A DNA stretch of 64,000 nucleotides from Asticcacaulis sp. AC466 (GTDB lineage Bacteria; Pseudomonadota; Alphaproteobacteria; Caulobacterales; Caulobacteraceae). Position numbers and translations under genes: made by a program. Positions 36,057 through 46,376 of the stretch are shown here, in pieces (positions within the stretch are counted from its first letter, which is position 1; each line of letters starts with the position of its first letter). The stretch spans positions 156,795 through 220,794 of the forward strand of contig NZ_AWGE01000012.1 of NCBI RefSeq assembly GCF_000495815.1, in the 5' to 3' direction. Below the pieces are notes generated by a model. That model had not been told where the DNA came from. It saw nothing but the letters and a program-made list of their open reading frames with translations, and made no database searches.

Positions 36057-37145
36057 TTAGCTGATCATTTCGACATCGACGTGGTGACGCGCCTTGACCA
36101 TGTCGTAGCGGGCCGGAACCGCCAGCGGCGGCATGTCGATCATGCGCTGTACGGCCAAGGCGGCGCGCGGGATCAGGTCCGGATCGACCGTGACTTCGTA
36201 CTGATGAAAGCGCAGGCTGTCGTAGATGCCTTGCAAAGTAATGCGCTTCATGTGCGGGCATAGGTTGCACGGACGCAGGAATTCGACGCCCGGCGCATCG
36301 CTGGTCACATTGTCGGCCATCGAACATTCGGTGATCAGCACGACCTGCTTGGGCCGGTTCTTGGTCACGTAGTCGCTCATGGCGGTGGTCGAGCCGGTGA
36401 AATCGGACGCGGCGATCACGTCCGGCGGACATTCCGGGTGCGCCAGCACGGTCACGCCCGGATGGGCGGCGCGAACCTCGGCGATGTCGTCCGCGTTGAA
36501 GCGTTCGTGCACTTCGCAGGCGCCGGCCCAGGCGATGATCTTGATATCGGTCTGGCGGGCGACGTTGCGCGCCAGGAACTGGTCGGGGATGAGAATGACG
36601 CTGTCGACGCCCCATTCGCGGGCGATGTGTTCGACCACCTGAACGGCATTGGCCGAGGTGCAGCAGATGTCAGTTTCGGCCTTCACATCGGCGGTGGTGT
36701 TGACATAGGTGACGACGGGCAGGCCGGGATAACGCTGCTTGATCAGGCGCACCTGCTCGCCGGTCAGCGACGAGGCCAAGGAACAGCCGGCACGCAGATC
36801 GGGTATGAGGACAGTCTTTTGCGGCGCAAGGATCTTGGAGGTTTCGGCCATGAAGTGCACGCCGCCCTGGACAATGATATCGGCATCCGATTTGGCGGCT
36901 TCGCGCGCCAGCCCCAGGCTGTCGCCGACATAGTCCCCGACACCGTGGAAAATGTCGGGTGTCATGTAGTTGTGAGCCAGGATGACGGCGTTCATCTCTT
37001 TTTTCAGGCGATTGATCTGCGCGATCAATGGGGCCTGAATTTGCCACTCCAGCGGCGATATCTTGTCCTTGAGACGGGCATATATGCTAGCCGTCTCGGC
37101 TTCGATCGCAGGTGTGAATTCCATGGGTGCAGCCGTATCGGCCAT
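36057..37145 (-). CDS. nadA: Quinolinate synthase (4Fe-4S)
   Basis: 362 residues from [10 protein letters not shown], preceded by GGAGAGAG; five more residues are possible upstream. It condenses iminosuccinate with dihydroxyacetone phosphate. Cluster-ligand cysteines are present in [22 protein letters not shown] and [55 protein letters not shown] and [13 protein letters not shown] are family signatures. First gene of the operon nadA-nadB-nadC, with a palindromic site 30 bp upstream. Confidence 0.97.
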   Translation of the reverse strand: MADTAAPMEFTPAIEAETASIYARLKDKISPLEWQIQAPLIAQINRLKKEMNAVILAHNYMTPDIFHGVGDYVGDSLGLAREAAKSDADIIVQGGVHFMAETSKILAPQKTVLIPDLRAGCSLASSLTGEQVRLIKQRYPGLPVVTYVNTTADVKAETDICCTSANAVQVVEHIAREWGVDSVILIPDQFLARNVARQTDIKIIAWAGACEVHERFNADDIAEVRAAHPGVTVLAHPECPPDVIAASDFTGSTTAMSDYVTKNRPKQVVLITECSMADNVTSDAPGVEFLRPCNLCPHMKRITLQGIYDSLRFHQYEVTVDPDLIPRAALAVQRMIDMPPLAVPARYDMVKARHHVDVEMIS

Positions 37146-37174
37146 CGTCTCTCTCCACATTCCCGTCAGGGGAC

Positions 37175-37209
37175 CCTTATGCTCACTTTCAGCATAAGGT
37201 GGGCATAAG
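37175..37209. promoter_or_regulatory. Palindromic operator-like element in front of nadA
   Basis: CCTTATGCT-N7-AGCATAAGG (37175-37199), perfect 9-bp arms, followed at 37203-37209 by another GCATAAG. A further GCATAAG lies at 37329. The position 30 bp upstream of the nadA start codon suits repression of NAD synthesis. NadQ and NrtR are known repressors of such operons in proteobacteria, but I cannot confirm which motif this is. Confidence 0.55.
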
Positions 37210-37442
37210 ATAATCCTGTCGCGGATGAATGCAATATGGTTGATGGTAACAAACGATCACGATTTATGACGGCGCATGTGCATGAACCGGCCGGCCCGGT
37301 GAGGCGCTCCAATTGGGACATGGTGGCGGCATAAGGGAAAACGGCGGAAATATTCGACTGGACCTATTTCCCTCATTGTATCTTTATGGCGGTATTCTCA
37401 TATGTGACCTATCGCGTTTGACACCTATCTGAGGAGACTATT

Positions 37443-37904
37443 ATGAGCGAATCCGGCGTAGACACCAGCAAGAAGGTGGCCCACGAACTGTCCAAGGTTC
37501 TGGCCGACAGCTTCACCGTTTATCAAAAGACACACGGCTACCATTGGAATGTCCGTGGCCCGAATTTCCGGGGCCTGCACCTGCTGCTTGAAGAGCAGTA
37601 CAACGAAATCTGGACGTCGATCGATGAAATCGCCGAACGCATCCGGGCCCTCGATCAATTTGCCCCGATGGGCAATGGCGCGCTTGGCAACCTGACCTCA
37701 ATCAAGGATGGCGATCCGACCCTGTCCGCGCCCGATATGCTCAAGGATCTGGTCGACGGACATGAAACCGCCATCGCGACCCTGAAGGCCGCCGCCAAGG
37801 TGGCGGATGAGGCTGGCGACCTTTCGACGGCGGATCTGTGCACCGTGCGCATCACCGCCCACGAAAAGCACCGTTGGATGCTGAAGGCAAGCCTCTCGGC
37901 TTAA
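37443..37904 (+). CDS. dps: Dps-family ferritin-like DNA-protection protein
   Basis: 153 residues. The interdimer ferroxidase pattern is complete: THGYHWNVRGPNFRGLHLLLEEQYNEIWTSIDEIAERIRALD (His, His, Asp/Glu spacing). The dodecameric protein oxidises and stores iron and shields DNA during starvation or peroxide stress. The N-terminus MSESGVDTSKK is short with two lysines. TCTGAGGAG precedes the ATG. Divergent from nadA; the 297 bp between the two starts contain the nad palindrome, and no OxyR or Fur site that I could recognise. Confidence 0.94.
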   Translation: MSESGVDTSKKVAHELSKVLADSFTVYQKTHGYHWNVRGPNFRGLHLLLEEQYNEIWTSIDEIAERIRALDQFAPMGNGALGNLTSIKDGDPTLSAPDMLKDLVDGHETAIATLKAAAKVADEAGDLSTADLCTVRITAHEKHRWMLKASLSA

Positions 37905-37988
37905 GGGTCACAAGATCACAGTTTCGTGATAATGTGATTGGACAATGTTCAAAAGCCATGATGTCATGCCCGAAACGGGGATGATCTC

Positions 37989-38693
37989 ATGGCTTTTTTA
38001 CGTATACCGGCATCTCGCTGGCGACAGGTCGCAACGGTGCTGGCTGGTCTCCTGGCTCTGTATGTCTTCCTGGCGATCATAACGGCGCGCCCGGCCGATC
38101 CCGCGCTTTACCCCGCGCGGTCCCAAAGCATTCCTATCTATGTCATCAACAATGGCTTCCATACGGACATCGCTGTTCCCATGGACGTGGTGATGAAACG
38201 CGGAGGCGTGCTGGCGCAAGCCGGCCGGACGGCGGGGCCTGGCAACTGGCTGGTCTATGGCTGGGGCGATGCCGGCTTTTACACGGCCAAAGGCGTATCC
38301 TTTACCCGTGCCGTTGACGGTCTGCGCGCCTTGTTCATGCCGGGCAATCCCTCGGTTATCCGAGTTTTCAGCCTGAACGCGTCTCCGGATAAGGCGTTCG
38401 CCGATCCGATAGCCGCTTCGACCCGAATATCGCCGGAAGGGTTCGAGGCCATGGCACGTCATATCGAAGCGTCCTTTGTTGTGAAAACCGGCGCGCCGGT
38501 ACGTGTCGATGTGCCGACGGCGGAATCCTTTTTCGCCAGCCGCGAACATTTTTCGATTGTCCGTGTCTGTAACAACTGGACTTCCGATCAATTGGCCGCG
38601 GCCGGATTGCCGACAGCGCCGATGCTGGACGGTAGCGCGCTTCTGTTCGGGCTTGATCTGCGCTGGCGGGCAGGTTTGCACCGAGCCAGCTGA
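37989..38693 (+). CDS. TIGR02117/DUF2459 family protein
   Basis: 234 residues. An N-terminal uncleaved signal anchor (VATVLAGLLALYVFLAII, residues 14-31) precedes an extracytoplasmic domain with the family motifs IYVINNGFHTDIAVP, WLVYGWGDAGFYTA and SIVRVCNNWTSDQLAAAGLPTAP. The Cys-Asn-Asn-Trp and His/Asp residues suggest a papain-like or NlpC-like fold, but the biochemical function is unknown. Single gene between dps and arfB, with GGGGATG as ribosome binding site. Confidence 0.85.
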   Translation: MAFLRIPASRWRQVATVLAGLLALYVFLAIITARPADPALYPARSQSIPIYVINNGFHTDIAVPMDVVMKRGGVLAQAGRTAGPGNWLVYGWGDAGFYTAKGVSFTRAVDGLRALFMPGNPSVIRVFSLNASPDKAFADPIAASTRISPEGFEAMARHIEASFVVKTGAPVRVDVPTAESFFASREHFSIVRVCNNWTSDQLAAAGLPTAPMLDGSALLFGLDLRWRAGLHRAS

Positions 38694-38756
38694 TTTCTTA
38701 TGGAAATGACGGTTGCGCGCGCTTGAAGCCGACGGTGTTTTGCCGCAAAAGACCGC

Positions 38757-39188
38757 ATGGTTTTCATTACGCCCCGCATTTCCGTGCCCGATGAGGAACT
38801 GCACGAAAGTTTCGTGCGGGCGTCGGGGGCTGGCGGGCAGAATATCAACAAGGTCTCGACGGCGGTCGAACTGCGCTTTTCCATCTTTGAAAACCAGACC
38901 ATTCCCTATGACGTAAAGATGCGCCTGATCCGGCTGGCTGGGCGTCGCGTCACGCAGGAAGGCGTGCTGATCCTGTTCGTTCAGACGCATCGCACCCAGG
39001 ACATGAACCGTAAGGCGGCCGCAGACCGTTTCGTCGAGCTGGTCCAGAAAGCCGCCCTTCCGCCACCTCCGCCGCGTATCGCCACCAAACCGACGCGCGG
39101 CGCGGTCAAACGGCGGCTGGTCGGAAAGGCCATTCGCGCCACCGTCAAATCCAATCGAAAAAGGCCGGATGATCCTGATGAGCTATAA
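38757..39188 (+). CDS. arfB: Alternative ribosome-rescue factor / peptidyl-tRNA hydrolase ArfB
   Basis: 143 residues. The catalytic GGQ loop is in RASGAGGQNINKVSTAVELRF (Gln28), as in class I release factors. The C-terminal tail is basic and unstructured (KPTRGAVKRRLVGKAIRATVKSNRKRP), as needed to enter the empty mRNA channel of stalled ribosomes. It hydrolyses peptidyl-tRNA on non-stop complexes. Overlaps the downstream GNAT gene by 20 bp, so the two are probably co-translated. Confidence 0.94.
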   Translation: MVFITPRISVPDEELHESFVRASGAGGQNINKVSTAVELRFSIFENQTIPYDVKMRLIRLAGRRVTQEGVLILFVQTHRTQDMNRKAAADRFVELVQKAALPPPPPRIATKPTRGAVKRRLVGKAIRATVKSNRKRPDDPDEL

Positions 39189-39696
39189 TATCCGATCGTC
39201 AACCGTCGCCGACGAAGCCGGTATCCACGACGTCTATCGCGCCGCCGCAGCGCAGGGCGGAGGGCTGTTGCGTCGGGAAGATGAAATCACCCACGACTAT
39301 GTGTGGAACAACCTCAAGCACAGCCTTGAGACGGGCATCACCCTGGTCGCGGAAGCGGACGGCGGTCGCATCCTTGGGGAAATCCATGGCTGGCCGTCGC
39401 CAACCCGGCAACTGGGGCACTGCCTGACCAACCTGACCCTTGCGGTCGATCCGTCGGCACAGGGTCGTGGCGTGGGCCAGGCCCTGTTCACACGCCTGAT
39501 CGAGGTGGCGAACCTGGACCCGCGTTTGCGCATCATCGAACTCTATTGTCGTGAGGACAATAAACGCGCCATCGACCTGTATCAGAAGATGGGGTTTGTT
39601 TTCGAAGGACGCCTGAAGGGGCGGGTGTGGCAGGGCGAGGGCAAGCCCTATCTCGATGATCTGCTAATGGCGCTTTATCTGTCGACGGACGTTTGA
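39169..39696 (+). CDS. GNAT-family N-acetyltransferase
   Basis: 175 residues. The acetyl-CoA binding motif is LTLAVDPSAQGRGVGQALFTRLIEVA, then IIELYCREDNKRAIDLYQKMGFVFEGRLKGRVW, a form typical of small-molecule or protein N-acetyltransferases of the RimI/PhnO-like group. Starts MILMSYN inside arfB; a second ATG nine bases later is possible. The last 22 bp overlap the convergent glycosyltransferase gene. Substrate unknown. Confidence 0.9.
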   Translation: MILMSYNIRSSTVADEAGIHDVYRAAAAQGGGLLRREDEITHDYVWNNLKHSLETGITLVAEADGGRILGEIHGWPSPTRQLGHCLTNLTLAVDPSAQGRGVGQALFTRLIEVANLDPRLRIIELYCREDNKRAIDLYQKMGFVFEGRLKGRVWQGEGKPYLDDLLMALYLSTDV

Positions 39697-40814
39697 CGTA
39701 ATAACGGACGCTTGAGCAGTCGTTTTCGCAGAACCACCCAGCCGATACTGTAGACCAGGATCAAAGCCGCCAGGACCAGGAAGCGGATATCGCTGTGGTA
39801 TATCTGATCGAACAGCCGCGCACACACACCGACCAGGCTGGAGAACAGGCAAAGCAGCCAGACGCGGACGGCCAGACGCCAGTGCGATCCGTCGCGCCGC
39901 TGCAACCAGATCTGATACAGATGTTCCTTGTGCGGCTTGAAGACGTCCAGCTTCTTTCGTGTGCGCGTAATCAGGGTGAGGACGACGTCAACCAGCAGCG
40001 GCGCCAGGAGGAAGCCGCCGAACCATACCGAACCCACGCCATAGGCCTTGCAGACCAGAGTGGCGCCGCCGATCAGTGCGCCGGCGAACATGGAGCCGGC
40101 ATCACCCTGGAACGCCCGGGCTTTTTGCGGATGACCCGGTGGCAGGTTGAACGGCGCGAACCCGAGATGGGCGCCGGCGACGCAGACGCACACCAGCAGG
40201 ACGCCCCCCAGATAGGCGCCCATGTCGCTGAATGGCGCCATAGTCAGGATCAGCCCGGCGAACATGAGCAGTGAAATCGTCTGGGTGCCGATCGCCAGTC
40301 CATTCGATCCATCCATGAAATTAATGGCGTTGATGGCAAGGATCAGCCACGCCGCGCTGCCGAGCAGGCTGAGCGGCCACCAGAGGGTCACGGAAAGGCC
40401 GGGGCCGAAATCCAGGGAGGTTACGCGGTAAAACCATGCGAAGGCCAGGCACAGCAGCACCTGAAAACCGAGCCGCAACCGCGCGGGCAGGTCGATGACG
40501 TCGTCAACCGCGCCCGATATGCCCATGAGGCAGGCAAAGCCGAACAGGATCAGGCCGTCATGCCAACTGCCCGGAATGTCGCGGCCGAAAAAAGTAATGA
40601 TGAGGCCGATGACCAGGGCCGATGCCGCCATGATGGCCAGGCCGCCGGAGGTCGGTGTGGGCTTGGTGTGGGCGCCGCGGTCGCGGGGAATATCGATTGG
40701 CCCGCCCTTCAGCACCAGCAAGCTGAGCAAGGCGGCGATAACTGCGGACAGGACAAGTCCACCGACCAGAAGGGCGGGCGGAATCAACCAGGTTATGTGC
40801 CAGGGCGTCACCAT
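39675..40814 (-). CDS. WecA/MraY-type polyprenyl-phosphate sugar-1-phosphate transferase
   Basis: 379 residues from MVTPWHITWLIPP; the frame extends to 40880 with 22 basic residues. About eleven hydrophobic segments. Motifs of the family: RGAHTKPTPTSGGLAIM, GAVDDVIDLPARLRLGFQ with the catalytic Asp pair, NAINFMDGSNGLAIG, FQGDAGSMFAGALIGG, and HKEHLYQIWLQRRDGSH (His-rich loop). It transfers a GlcNAc- or related sugar-1-phosphate from UDP-sugar to undecaprenyl phosphate, starting O-antigen, exopolysaccharide or teichuronic-like glycans. No glycan cluster surrounds it. Confidence 0.88.
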   Translation of the reverse strand: MVTPWHITWLIPPALLVGGLVLSAVIAALLSLLVLKGGPIDIPRDRGAHTKPTPTSGGLAIMAASALVIGLIITFFGRDIPGSWHDGLILFGFACLMGISGAVDDVIDLPARLRLGFQVLLCLAFAWFYRVTSLDFGPGLSVTLWWPLSLLGSAAWLILAINAINFMDGSNGLAIGTQTISLLMFAGLILTMAPFSDMGAYLGGVLLVCVCVAGAHLGFAPFNLPPGHPQKARAFQGDAGSMFAGALIGGATLVCKAYGVGSVWFGGFLLAPLLVDVVLTLITRTRKKLDVFKPHKEHLYQIWLQRRDGSHWRLAVRVWLLCLFSSLVGVCARLFDQIYHSDIRFLVLAALILVYSIGWVVLRKRLLKRPLLRQTSVDR

Positions 40815-40928
40815 AAGGCTGTGACTGCTCTCTTTTTTTGCCGAGAGCAAGAGTCTTGCGACAAAGCGAAATCCCCCCAAACGCTTATCAACAAAAAATA
40901 GAAACTCTTACTGACGCAAACACAGGAT

Positions 40929-40963
40929 GGACGGAACCCTTGTCCCCCGACAGGGTTCCGTCC
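40929..40963 (-). terminator. Stable hairpin just after the aspartate aminotransferase gene
   Basis: 15-bp stem with one bulged T (GGACGGAACCC and TGTC paired with GACA and GGGTTCCGTCC, loop CCCC), 11 bp past the stop codon. There is no immediate T-run, so it may be a Rho-independent-like or mRNA-protecting 3' structure. Confidence 0.6.
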
Positions 40964-40974
40964 TCACGGCGTAT

Positions 40975-42318
<1,344 letters not shown>

Positions 42319-42423
42319 TTAACTGCGGCGTTGCGGCACGGTTAGTTACAAAGGTTTCCAAATTGCCGCTTTTGCTGCAATTTTACTTGTGCAAACCATA
42401 GCTTTGACGACATACAGCGTGCA

Positions 42424-43167
42424 ATGCACAATCGATTTCAACATTTATGGCGAACCGTAACAGGCTTTTTCCTTCATATGGATGGAAAGAACGTGCGCGC
42501 GCTTGGCATGAGCCTTGTGCTGCTGGCGCTTGTCGTCGTCGTGTTTCTGATCGGCAAGTCGCCGTGGGGCCAGGAAATGCTGCTCGATCTGGAACACTGG
42601 ATGGCCCAGTACCGCCATTCCCCCCTGGCCATTGTCATCGTCACCCTGGTGTTTTGCGTGTCCGCGCTGTTCGGCGCGCCGCAATTCGTGCTGATCGCGG
42701 CCTGTGTCGTCGTCTTCGGGCCGGTATGGGGCGGCTTTTACAGCTGGGCCGCGACCGTCATTTCGGCGGTCATGACCTTTTACATGGGCCGGTATGCCGG
42801 CGCGGGCGTGCTGGCGCGGCTGGGCGGAAACCATGTCGGACGGCTGAGTGACTATATCGGCAAGAACGCCTTTTCTGCCTCCTTCATTGTGCGCAACATT
42901 CCGTCTGCGCCGTTCATTGTGGTCAACATGGCCTTCGGGGCCTCGCGCGCGTCTTTCCTCGGTTTCATCGCCGGGTGCGCGCTGGGCATCATCCCCAAAA
43001 CCGCGTTGGTGGCCTTGTTTGGCCAGTCCTATGCCTCGGTCACCCAGGGCGGCAACTGGCGAATGGCGCTTTTAATGGCGGGCATCGCCATCGTCTGGCT
43101 GGGCCTGATGCTGGTGGCGCGCAAGGTCTATGAAGTGGCGCGAAACCGGCATCAGAATACAGAATGA
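42424..43167 (+). CDS. TVP38/TMEM64-family (VTT domain) membrane protein
   Basis: 247 residues, about six hydrophobic segments. The VTT/SNARE-associated region shows LFGAPQFVLIAACVVVFGPVWGGFYSWAATVISAVMTFYMGRYAG and FIVRNIPSAPFIVVNMAFGASRASFLGFIAGCALGIIPKTA, including the conserved F-x-R-x2-P and G-x3-G patterns. These DedA-related proteins are thought to act in membrane lipid or small-molecule transport; the specific role is unknown. Met19 is an alternative start. Confidence 0.85.
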   Translation: MHNRFQHLWRTVTGFFLHMDGKNVRALGMSLVLLALVVVVFLIGKSPWGQEMLLDLEHWMAQYRHSPLAIVIVTLVFCVSALFGAPQFVLIAACVVVFGPVWGGFYSWAATVISAVMTFYMGRYAGAGVLARLGGNHVGRLSDYIGKNAFSASFIVRNIPSAPFIVVNMAFGASRASFLGFIAGCALGIIPKTALVALFGQSYASVTQGGNWRMALLMAGIAIVWLGLMLVARKVYEVARNRHQNTE

Positions 43168-44519
<1,352 letters not shown>

Positions 44520-44596
44520 TCGAGTCGTAATAGGGTTCTAAAAGCGGACCGATCACCATCTTTACATAGGCTCGATGGCTCTGAGGAAATTGTAGC

Positions 44597-45784
44597 GTGC
44601 CCTACGGAGACAACAACAAGCACTTCGAACACCTGAAACTGCCCATGACCTGGGCCGTGATGGGCGTCGTCGCGGTTGTCTGCATCGTCGCCGCTCTTAT
44701 GTTCCTGGGTGACCGCCGTGAAGATGTGGAGCCGGGCGCCTACAATAAACGCGCGGGCTTCGATACGGTCGCCAGTCTGCCGGACAAGGCATTGTCCTAT
44801 CCGGTACACAAAATTGGTGACGGCACCAACTGGCTGGATGACTACTTCTTCGCCGTGCGCGAAAACCGCAGCCTGAAAAAGAAGGTGGCCCAGCTTCAGC
44901 AGGACCACGACCGCATGGTCGAACTGGCGGATATCAATGCCCGTTACGAAAAGCTGCTGAATCTGCGCACCGAGCCTCCTGTCGAAACCGTCGCGGCCCG
45001 TTCGGTCGCCGTTTCGCGTGGGCCGTTCGCCAATAATCGCCTCATCGACGCCGGCTCGAAAAAGAAGATCGGGTTTGGTAACCCGGTCATAACCGAACAC
45101 GGTCTGGTCGGGCGCGTTGTCGGTGTCTCCGCCGATGTCAGCCGCGTATTGATGGTCACCGATGTGACCAGCCACGTACCCGTAATGATTTTGCGTTCCG
45201 ATGCGCGCGCCATGATGAATGGCGATGGCGGCGGCTACCCCAAGCTCGATTTCGTGCGCGGTAAGGATTCGGTGAAAGTGGGCGATCAGATCCTGTCTTC
45301 CGGTGACGGCGGCATCTTCCCGCGCGGTCTGCCAGTGGGTGAGGCGGTCAAGGGAGTGGATGGCGTCTGGCGTGTTCGCCTCTATTCGAACCGCGCCCCG
45401 ATCGATTTCGTCAAGGTCCTGTTGTTTAAGGACTTCTCGCAACTGCCTAACAGCGACACCCTGCTGCGCACCCCGGCGGTCAGCGATGTCCTGCCGCCGC
45501 CCGCCCAGCCGGTGGTCGCATCGGCCTCGGCGTCCTCTGCTTCGGGATCGTCCGCGCCGCGTCCCGCCCCGTCAACGGCCGCCGTGACGACTGCCGGCGC
45601 CGCCTCAACCAGCACGCCGTCGGCCAAGCCCAAACCGCCGGCGCCTAAACCGGCCACACCGAAGCCTGCCGCCTCCAAACCATCTGGGACAAGCGACGCC
45701 GCCTCGTCCACGCCTGAGCTCAGGCCGTTCGTTCCGCCGGCCACGACTCAGACCACGAGTCCGGCCCCCGAAGGACAACAATAA
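44597..45784 (+). CDS. mreC: Rod-shape-determining protein MreC, with long Pro/Ala/Ser tail
   Basis: 395 residues from a GTG start. One membrane segment (about 18-38), a coiled coil (VRENRSLKKKVAQLQQDHDRMVELADINARYEKLL), then the paired beta-barrel domain: RSVAVSRGPFANNRLIDAGSKKKIGFGNPVI, GLVGRVVGVSADVSRVLMVTD, and SSGDGGIFPRGLPVGEA. It scaffolds MreB to PBP2/RodA in the periplasm. The last 100 residues are low complexity, rich in Pro, Ala, Ser and Thr with Lys-Pro repeats, and lie beyond the normal domain. Stop overlaps the mreD start (TAATG). Confidence 0.95.
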   Translation: MPYGDNNKHFEHLKLPMTWAVMGVVAVVCIVAALMFLGDRREDVEPGAYNKRAGFDTVASLPDKALSYPVHKIGDGTNWLDDYFFAVRENRSLKKKVAQLQQDHDRMVELADINARYEKLLNLRTEPPVETVAARSVAVSRGPFANNRLIDAGSKKKIGFGNPVITEHGLVGRVVGVSADVSRVLMVTDVTSHVPVMILRSDARAMMNGDGGGYPKLDFVRGKDSVKVGDQILSSGDGGIFPRGLPVGEAVKGVDGVWRVRLYSNRAPIDFVKVLLFKDFSQLPNSDTLLRTPAVSDVLPPPAQPVVASASASSASGSSAPRPAPSTAAVTTAGAASTSTPSAKPKPPAPKPATPKPAASKPSGTSDAASSTPELRPFVPPATTQTTSPAPEGQQ

Positions 45785-46368
45785 TGAAGGTCCCCGGCAT
45801 GCTGGGCCCTAAGAGACGCGGCATCAGCGGCGCGGCGATCAATCGCGGCCTGCGTAGTGGCATGGCGTCCAAGATTGTCGGCCCCTGGGATTGGATTCTG
45901 GCGCCCGCCCTGATGAGCATCGGCCTAACCCTGGCCCTGGCGGCGGCGTTTCAGCCCTTCGGCTTCTATCTGCCGGAGCCGGTATCGCCGCTTATCCTGG
46001 CCTTCACGTGGCCTCTGATCCGCCCGTCCTACTTCGCGCCCTTGGTGCTCGGGGTGCTTGGCCTGTTTCTGGATATGTTCTGGGGCGCGTCTCTGGGCTT
46101 CTGGACGATCAGCCTGATGCTGGTCTATGGCGCGCTGGTGACGGCGCGAACCTATATTGTCGGCCAGGAATGGATCGTCGTCTTCGGCATCTTCCTGTTG
46201 ACCGAGTGCCTCTTTTTCAGCCTGTGCGTCCTGCTGACCCTGATCGATACCGGCGTTTGGCCGCGTCTATGGGGCGTGGTCGAACAGGCCTTCGCGACCA
46301 CGCTGCTTTTCCCCTTCGTTCTGTATCTGCTGGAAAAATACGTCCATGCCGATGTCAGGTTCCAGTGA
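45784..46368 (+). CDS. mreD: Rod-shape-determining membrane protein MreD
   Basis: 194 residues, five to six hydrophobic segments, with the family's LGLFLDMFWGASLGFWTISLMLVYGALV motif. A basic N-terminal cytoplasmic extension (about 30 residues, GPKRRGISGAAINRGLRSG) precedes the first segment. Its start codon overlaps the mreC stop by one base, so translation is coupled. Works with MreC and RodA in the elongasome. Confidence 0.92.
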   Translation: MKVPGMLGPKRRGISGAAINRGLRSGMASKIVGPWDWILAPALMSIGLTLALAAAFQPFGFYLPEPVSPLILAFTWPLIRPSYFAPLVLGVLGLFLDMFWGASLGFWTISLMLVYGALVTARTYIVGQEWIVVFGIFLLTECLFFSLCVLLTLIDTGVWPRLWGVVEQAFATTLLFPFVLYLLEKYVHADVRFQ

Positions 46369-46376
46369 GGTGAAAG

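Noticed and set aside
34508..36064. 518-residue plus-strand ORF opposite nadB
   Set aside because: Low-complexity translation antisense to a fully recognisable L-aspartate oxidase.
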